Shown here: positions 31,329 through 36,470 of the stretch, piece by piece
Layout: every line of letters begins with the position of its first letter
Numbering within the stretch: position 1 is the first letter of the stretch
NCBI GenBank assembly: GCA_013205405.1
Contig: JABMMZ010000101.1
Location: 1 to 36,470, forward strand
Reading direction: 5' to 3'
DNA from: Bacteroidota bacterium
Lineage (GTDB): Bacteria > Bacteroidota > Bacteroidia > NS11-12g > UBA955
Length of the DNA stretch: 36,470 bases
Program-made: the position numbers and the translations under genes
Notes under the pieces: generated by a model
What the model was told of the DNA's origin: nothing
Seen by the model: only the letters and a program-made list of their open reading frames with translations
Database searches by the model: none

Positions 31329-32708
31329 ATGGAAGTAAATTTCAATAAAATAGATGATTTAAATGCGACTTTAACGGTTGCCTTATCGAAAACAGATTAT
31401 ACTGAAAAAATCGACAAAGAACTTAAAAAACACCAAAAAACTGTTGCCATTAAAGGCTTTAGAGTAGGTACTGCCCCTCTTGGAATGATTAAAAGCATGT
31501 ATGGTAAAGGTATTTTGGCTGAAGAAATAAACAGACTAGCCTCTAGAGGTTTGTATGATTATTTGAAAGAAAACAACATTGATATTTTAGCCCAACCAAT
31601 AGAAAGTGAAAATGTAAAATCTGTTGTAGATATTGAAAATGGCGAAAACTTTTTATTTGCTTTTGATTTGGGATTAGCGCCTACTTTTGAACTAAATATT
31701 AGCGAAAAAGATACTTTAGATAAGTACATTATTGCCATAGACGATAGCGAAGTAGATAAGGAAATAGAACAATTAGCAGTGCGTAATGGTGATACAGAAA
31801 ATGTAGAAGTAGCCGAGGAAAAAGATCTTATTTACGGAACCATATCAGAGTTAAATGAAAGCAATGAAGTATTAGAAGGTGGTATTCTTGATAAAACCAT
31901 TTCATTAACACCAGAACTAATTACAGATGCAGCTACTAAAAATCTTTTAATAGGTGTAACTAAAGGAAGTATTCTAACAGTCGATATTTTTGAATTATTC
32001 AATAACAACCAATCTGTAATTAGCAGTTCGTTAGGTATTGCTAAAGAAGCGGTAAACGATTTATTTAAAAACTTTAAATTAACCATTACTGAAATTACCC
32101 GCAGAAAACCTGCAGCCATTAATCAAGAATTATTTGATAAAGTAATGGGCGCTGGTATTGCTAATTCAGAAGAAGAATTTAGAATTAAGGTAAAAGAAAA
32201 TATCCAAAACTATTACCAAAATGAAAGTGAACATCAAATAGAGCACATGTTGACACACTTATTAAGTGATAAACATGATGTAAAATTACCTGATTCATTC
32301 TTAAAAAGATGGCTAATAGCAAGTAAAGAAAAATCTTATAATCAAGAAAATATAGATGAGCGCTATGCGCAAGAAAGCAATACCTTAAAAGAGGTATTGA
32401 TAAGAGAAAAAATAGCTGCTAAATATGGTTTAAAAGTAGAAATGGAAGATATTGAACAAGCCTCAATAGGCTACACCCTTTCTATGTTTAGAAACTATGG
32501 CTTACAAAATCCTGATTTTGAATTTGTAAAAAAATTCAGTGATGATAGCCTTAAAAAAGAAGAGCATGTGCAACAAATGAACGACATAGCTGTGCGAAGA
32601 AAAGTATATGACAAACTAAAAGAAATAATTACGTACAAAGAAATACCTATTAGTATTGAAGATTTTTATAAAGCCATACAAGCGCATAACGAAGAGCATA
32701 AGCATTAG
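31329..32708 (+). CDS. tig: Trigger factor (ribosome-associated chaperone)
   Basis: This 459-residue protein binds the ribosome exit tunnel and chaperones nascent chains. The N-terminal ribosome-binding domain has the signature KGFRVGTAPLGMIKSMYGKG (GFRxGxxP). The central FKBP-like domain (about 150-250) is degenerate: it keeps the beta layout but not the active-site pattern, as in many Bacteroidota trigger factors. The C-terminal helical chaperone domain includes LTHLLSDKHDVKLPDSFLKRWL. It follows a tRNA-Leu after 137 bp. The stop overlaps that of the convergent CvfB-like gene by three bases of the four shared positions 32705-32708. Confidence 0.93.
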   Translation: MEVNFNKIDDLNATLTVALSKTDYTEKIDKELKKHQKTVAIKGFRVGTAPLGMIKSMYGKGILAEEINRLASRGLYDYLKENNIDILAQPIESENVKSVVDIENGENFLFAFDLGLAPTFELNISEKDTLDKYIIAIDDSEVDKEIEQLAVRNGDTENVEVAEEKDLIYGTISELNESNEVLEGGILDKTISLTPELITDAATKNLLIGVTKGSILTVDIFELFNNNQSVISSSLGIAKEAVNDLFKNFKLTITEITRRKPAAINQELFDKVMGAGIANSEEEFRIKVKENIQNYYQNESEHQIEHMLTHLLSDKHDVKLPDSFLKRWLIASKEKSYNQENIDERYAQESNTLKEVLIREKIAAKYGLKVEMEDIEQASIGYTLSMFRNYGLQNPDFEFVKKFSDDSLKKEEHVQQMNDIAVRRKVYDKLKEIITYKEIPISIEDFYKAIQAHNEEHKH

Positions 32709-33544
32709 TATTTCAATAAATAAATACCATCTTCTTTTATGGCTATTTGCTTTTGCTTGTATAAAAGGCCTATAGTTTTTTTAAATGTTTTCTTACTCAT
32801 TTGTAATATACGTTTAATATCATCAGGATGGCTATTGTCTGTAAGTTTTAAAACACCATTGTGCCTTTTCAGGGCATCTAATATAAATTGAGAAGTGGGT
32901 TCTATTACATTTCTATAGCCCGTAGGTTGCAAGCTAATATCTATTTTATTATCTTCTCTTATTTTTTTAATAAAGCCTTTTAGCTTTTCGCCCAATTGCA
33001 AATTTCTAAAAATTTCATCATGGTATATTAAGCCTAAATGCTTTTCGTTGATAATGGCATTTAACCCTAGGTCGGTTTTATTGGCTATAATAAGTTCTAC
33101 AGCATCACCTTCTTCTACCGTTAAAGTTTCGTTTTTTAAATATCTTTTTATGCGCTCGGTAGCAGCCAATCGGCCAGTGCTTTTGTCTTCGTACATATAC
33201 ACCAAGCTGAAATCGCCAGGGCGCATTTGACTTATTTGTTCTTTAAAAGGTACAAATAAATCTTTTTCTAAACCCCAATCTAAAAAAGCACCTATTCGGC
33301 TATTGTCTATAATTTTGAGAGCAGCAAAAGTATTGAGGGTAATATAGGGGCGAATATTGGTAGCTACGAGTCTTTCTTCAAAATCTAAATACACAAATAC
33401 TTCTATTTTATCGCCAATGTTATATTCTTTGGGTTTGTACTTATTGGGCAAAAGTACATCATGGCCGTTTTCATCGCCTAAGAATAAGCCTGGTACTGTA
33501 TCTCTTAATATTTCAAGTGTTTGATATTCGCCTATTTGAATCAT
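32705..33544 (-). CDS. CvfB-like S1 RNA-binding protein
   Basis: This 279-residue protein matches the CvfB/YitL layout: tandem S1-like OB-folds, for example YNIGDKIEVFVYLDFEERLVAT, IIDNSRIGAFLDWGLEKDLFVPFKEQ (a classic S1 strand pattern) and GLNAIINEKHLGLIYHDEIF, ending with a winged helix (FILDALKRHNGVLKLTDNSHPDDIKRILQMSKKTFKKTIG). It probably binds RNA or the ribosome. ATG 33544 is chosen because a TACCTTTG element lies at 33554-33561; the frame extends to 33556 but only through an internal TTG inside that element. Its stop overlaps that of tig. Confidence 0.9.
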   Translation of the reverse strand: MIQIGEYQTLEILRDTVPGLFLGDENGHDVLLPNKYKPKEYNIGDKIEVFVYLDFEERLVATNIRPYITLNTFAALKIIDNSRIGAFLDWGLEKDLFVPFKEQISQMRPGDFSLVYMYEDKSTGRLAATERIKRYLKNETLTVEEGDAVELIIANKTDLGLNAIINEKHLGLIYHDEIFRNLQLGEKLKGFIKKIREDNKIDISLQPTGYRNVIEPTSQFILDALKRHNGVLKLTDNSHPDDIKRILQMSKKTFKKTIGLLYKQKQIAIKEDGIYLLKY

Positions 33545-33553
33545 AATTTTAGG

Positions 33554-33561
33554 CAAAGGTA
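33554..33561 (-). promoter_or_regulatory. -7 promoter element for CvfB-like gene
   Basis: TACCTTTG matches TAnnTTTG on the minus strand and lies nine bases before ATG 33544; it overlaps the alternative upstream start. Confidence 0.55.
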
Positions 33562-33615
33562 GTTTACCTTTTTTGTTTTATGCAATAAATTGTAAATTGC
33601 AACATTAATACACAT

Positions 33616-34710
33616 ATGAAAAAAATAAATTTACTTGTACTCACTTTATTGACTAATAATATGTCAAGAGGTCAATATAGTTCTTACATTTATACTGAAT
33701 ACAGCGAATTTCATATAAATACAAATGCCCGAAACAGAATTTATGAAGTAGATTCGTATGCCCTGCGTTTAGGCATTAAACAATACAATGTTTTTTCAAC
33801 TCATTATGGCAAAAAGGGCAAAGTAAGCAAAGACTTAAGCTCTGTTTATTTTAATAAAAATGGTACCAAAGCCAAAGACATTAATTATAACGATACCCAT
33901 AAAACTAAGATAATTTACATTCATGAAAACAGATACAATGAAAAAAATTTGTGTACCGAGTATATTAAAACTTATGGCGATGATAGCTATAGAACCATAA
34001 ATTACTATAACGATTCAAATAAAATAAGCGAGCAGTATTATTATAATGATGATAATATTTTAAGCACTAAATCGACTTATACATACAATGGGGACAGTAA
34101 AATAACAGAAAATATTGGCACTAATAAAAAGCAAGAAGTTCTTTACAAATACCTATACACCTATGAAAATAATGAGTTGAAACAAGCCAAACTCTTAGAT
34201 AAAAAAGGCAAAATAAAACGGGTATGGAATTATAATTGTGATGGTGCGGGTAAAGTGGTAGAAAAAGCTGAGGACACTTCTAAAATATGTACTACAAAAA
34301 CTTATTTACCAGATGGCAGTATTATGGCCACCACGCAAGGCTACGACTGGCAAAAGAAACCCTATAAAATGATAATAATAACGAACGCTCAAAATAAATT
34401 AATTGAATATAAATATTTAAAGGGTATTAATGATCAACTCATCAACCAAGATTTATATAATTACAATAAGGATGGCCAATTACTTGAATTAAAAAAATTG
34501 TATTTCATAAAATCAAAAATTCATTCTACTACCACCAAAACTTTTGACACACAAGGCCGAATAACCAGCGATAGTAGATCGTACAAGAAATCTAAAATAA
34601 CCAATAGTTATTCCTATGCATACAATGCACAAGGGCTGATTACAGAAAAGAAATTAATAAAAAACGGTGTCTTAAAAGTGGTTTCTAATTTTAGTTATTT
34701 GTATTATTAA
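33616..34710 (+). CDS. Secreted YD-repeat-like protein, function unknown
   Basis: This 364-residue protein begins with a signal peptide (MKKINLLVLTLLTNNMSRGQ). The body is built of repeats of about 20 residues with Tyr and Asn, such as TYTYNGDSKITENIGTN, YTYENNELKQAKLLDKKGK, DLYNYNKDGQLLELKKLYF and SYAYNAQGLITEKKLIKNG. The pattern YxYNxxGxLxxxxxxxxxG is that of RHS/YD-repeat or MORN-like beta repeats, which form shells or fibres. No toxin domain, T9SS signal or lipobox was found. It is probably periplasmic or surface-exposed. It faces the small membrane protein gene convergently with a 3-bp gap. Confidence 0.7.
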   Translation: MKKINLLVLTLLTNNMSRGQYSSYIYTEYSEFHINTNARNRIYEVDSYALRLGIKQYNVFSTHYGKKGKVSKDLSSVYFNKNGTKAKDINYNDTHKTKIIYIHENRYNEKNLCTEYIKTYGDDSYRTINYYNDSNKISEQYYYNDDNILSTKSTYTYNGDSKITENIGTNKKQEVLYKYLYTYENNELKQAKLLDKKGKIKRVWNYNCDGAGKVVEKAEDTSKICTTKTYLPDGSIMATTQGYDWQKKPYKMIIITNAQNKLIEYKYLKGINDQLINQDLYNYNKDGQLLELKKLYFIKSKIHSTTTKTFDTQGRITSDSRSYKKSKITNSYSYAYNAQGLITEKKLIKNGVLKVVSNFSYLYY

Positions 34711-34713
34711 ATA

Positions 34714-35145
34714 CTAGAACCTATCCCAAGGAATACCTGCTAATATTAAAACCAAAGCAATTCCAAAATATATTAAACCTATTTTTTTGAATTTAGAAAC
34801 ATCCGTTGCTTTTTTCAATTTAGCATAACCAATATGCACCAAAGTAATGGCCGCCAACATCATTACAAAATGCTCTACAGCAATTTTTCTGATTGGTGCA
34901 GTTGACATAACAGTTTTCATTCCACTGCTAAAGGCCTCGAAACCCATTGCACTATATACAAAGTATAAAATTAAGCCCATTAATAATTGCACATCGCACA
35001 TGATCATAAATGCCAAAGCTGGCAATTTATCTTTTTTGCCTATTGCTGTTTTATTATTTTCAAAAGGCAGAACAATTGCTACAACAGCAGTTACTAGCAC
35101 TAACCATCTAACATCTGAATGTGTATGTTTTAAAAATTGTTCCAT
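34714..35145 (-). CDS. Small four-helix membrane protein (cytochrome b-like annotation family)
   Basis: This 143-residue protein has four likely transmembrane helices: WLVLVTAVVAIVLPF, LAFMIMCDVQLLMGLILYFV, VEHFVMMLAAITLVHIGY and IGLIYFGIALVLILAGIPW. Histidines in HTHSDVRW and VEHFVMM recur in relatives often labelled cytochrome b-like proteins; heme binding is unproven. The gene is 35 bases downstream of dxs on the same strand, so the two are probably co-transcribed. Its role is unknown. Confidence 0.65.
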   Translation of the reverse strand: MEQFLKHTHSDVRWLVLVTAVVAIVLPFENNKTAIGKKDKLPALAFMIMCDVQLLMGLILYFVYSAMGFEAFSSGMKTVMSTAPIRKIAVEHFVMMLAAITLVHIGYAKLKKATDVSKFKKIGLIYFGIALVLILAGIPWDRF

Positions 35146-35180
35146 ATTAATTTATTTTTTATTGAGGCGAAAATAGTATT

Positions 35181-36470
35181 TTATTCAAACATTTTATTCA
35201 TTTTTGAAATTATTGCAGTTGAATTTAATTCTGTTATTTGCAATAACTCTGCAGGACTGCCGTGTTCAATAAATTTATCTTCGATAGCCAAACATTCAAT
35301 ATTACCTTTATATTTTTCTTGAAAAGCTAAAGTGCAAATAGTACTTCCTAAGCCACCAATTTGCTGACCTTCTTCAATCACTATAATTTTATCAAACTTT
35401 TTAAAAATTTGCTGCAAACAATTCAAATCCAAAGGCTTTAAATATTTAAAATCGTAATGTGCAATACTGTATTGACTAACCAATTTATCCATTGCTTTCA
35501 TTACTTCATTGGCTAAGGTTCCATGACTTATAATACAGCATTGTGTACCTTGTGTTAAACATTCTGCTTTGCCTATTTCTTGTTGTTCAAATATAAATTT
35601 TTCTAATTTACTCAATGCTTTTCCTCTAGGATAACGAATAACAAAAGGCGATGACGAATGGGTTTCAGCCGTTTTCATAGCATTCAATAATTCTTGTGCA
35701 TTGCGAGGGGATGTAATAACTAAATTGGGAATGGCTTGCAAAAACGATAGATCAAAAACACCATGATGCGTGGGTCCATCTTCGCCCACAAGCCCTGCCC
35801 TATCTATGGCAAATATTATAGGTAAGTTTTGTAAAGCTACATCGTGTATCAATTGGTCGTAACCACGTTGCAAAAAAGTAGAATAAATACAACAAAATGG
35901 ACGTAAACCAGAAGCTGCCAAACCTGCACTAAACGTTACCGCATGCTGCTCGGCTATCCCTACATCAAACACCCTGCTAGGAAATTCTTTCTGCATAAAA
36001 TGCAATGAACTACCTGAAATCATAGCTGGTGTAATGGCTACTATTTTTTCGTTTTGCTTCGCTAGTTCTAGCAGAGCTTTTCCAAAGATATCTTGATATT
36101 TAGGTAAACCATCATTAGTGGATAAGCTTTTGCCCGAAAGCTTATCAAATTGAGAAGTACTATGCCATTTGGTTTGCTCTTCTTCGGCAGGTTTATAACC
36201 TTTGCCTTTGGTAGTTTTAATATGAATTATTTTAGGCGATGCGATGTTTTTGCATTGCTCAAAAACAGGTATCAGCTCAGTTATATTATGTCCATCTAAA
36301 GGCCCAAAATATTGAAAACCTAAATCCGTAAAAAAATTATCTTTTTTAAACTCTAATTGTTCAAGATATTCGCCTAAAGCTCCTTGACTTGGATCAATAC
36401 CAATATGGTTATCGTTTATAATAATAGTAATATTGGTTTGACTTAAGGCAGCATTATTTAATGCTTCAAA
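35181..36470 (-). CDS. dxs: 1-deoxy-D-xylulose-5-phosphate synthase Dxs, N-terminus outside window
   Basis: The enzyme starts the MEP isoprenoid pathway from pyruvate and glyceraldehyde 3-phosphate using thiamine diphosphate. The frame is open from base 36470 to the TAA at 35181, about 429 of the usual 630-640 residues. Visible are INDNHIGIDPSQGAL (TPP region), GPLDGHN, TTKGKGYKPAE, then FPSRVFDVGIAEQHAVTFSAGLAASG, YSTFLQRGYDQLIHDVALQN and RAGLVGEDGPTHHGVFDLSFL of the pyrimidine domain, and a C-terminal transketolase-like domain (EEGQQIGGLGSTICT). About 200 N-terminal residues lie beyond the window edge. No fusion or break is seen. Confidence 0.96.
   Translation of the reverse strand, partial: FEALNNAALSQTNITIIINDNHIGIDPSQGALGEYLEQLEFKKDNFFTDLGFQYFGPLDGHNITELIPVFEQCKNIASPKIIHIKTTKGKGYKPAEEEQTKWHSTSQFDKLSGKSLSTNDGLPKYQDIFGKALLELAKQNEKIVAITPAMISGSSLHFMQKEFPSRVFDVGIAEQHAVTFSAGLAASGLRPFCCIYSTFLQRGYDQLIHDVALQNLPIIFAIDRAGLVGEDGPTHHGVFDLSFLQAIPNLVITSPRNAQELLNAMKTAETHSSSPFVIRYPRGKALSKLEKFIFEQQEIGKAECLTQGTQCCIISHGTLANEVMKAMDKLVSQYSIAHYDFKYLKPLDLNCLQQIFKKFDKIIVIEEGQQIGGLGSTICTLAFQEKYKGNIECLAIEDKFIEHGSPAELLQITELNSTAIISKMNKMFE

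Overview
The window reads as a chromosomal segment of a low-GC Bacteroidota bacterium. The evidence is a T9SS type A C-terminal sorting domain, several DUF1573 proteins, DUF4846, DUF4340 and DUF4197 proteins, a glycine-rich DEAD-box helicase, AT-rich leaders without strong Shine-Dalgarno sites, and many copies of the Bacteroidota -7 promoter element (TAnnTTTG) just upstream of start codons. The genus cannot be told from the sequence. No CRISPR array, intact prophage, intact insertion sequence or replication origin was found.

Layout. 1-2034: a minus-strand cassette of a glycerophosphodiester phosphodiesterase and two sugar-nucleotidyltransferase-like genes joined by ATGA overlaps (the last runs off the window). 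2205-5559: plus-strand rluF, a DUF4846 protein and a beta-helix lipoprotein. 5560-6381: thyA. 6382-9596: a gene-poor, decayed zone with a broken secreted-protein ORF, a tyrosine-recombinase-like fragment, a T9SS cargo protein, an orphan ACT-domain protein, tRNA-Arg(CCU), a 5' half of another tRNA and several inverted or tandem repeats. 9597-16758: minus-strand metG, a broken ECF sigma-factor gene, and the order rel - fur-family gene - purA. 16829-22664: a DUF4340 protein facing a bidirectional terminator, an unusual DUF937-cyclophilin fusion, and the rsmA-mgtE-capA-like operon. 22786-24980: four tandem DUF1573 paralogues in two terminator-bounded units. 25016-27241: an FNR-type flavoprotein reductase, a radical SAM/SPASM protein and a MarR regulator, all apparently starting at TTG. 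27249-36470: a DUF4197 lipoprotein, a barrel-like protein, a DEAD-box helicase, tRNA-Leu(UAG), trigger factor, a CvfB-like S1 protein, a YD-repeat-like secreted protein, a small four-helix membrane protein and most of dxs.

Most of the window is housekeeping: translation and RNA (rluF, metG, rsmA, helicase, tig, tRNAs), nucleotides (thyA, purA), stringent response (rel), isoprenoids (dxs) and Mg transport (mgtE). The parts most worth a second look are the DUF937-cyclophilin fusion, the DUF1573 array, the reductase/radical SAM/MarR cluster, the GDPD-nucleotidyltransferase cassette, and the two decayed loci (6595-6878 and 11936-12382). No system could be shown to be wholly new from sequence alone.
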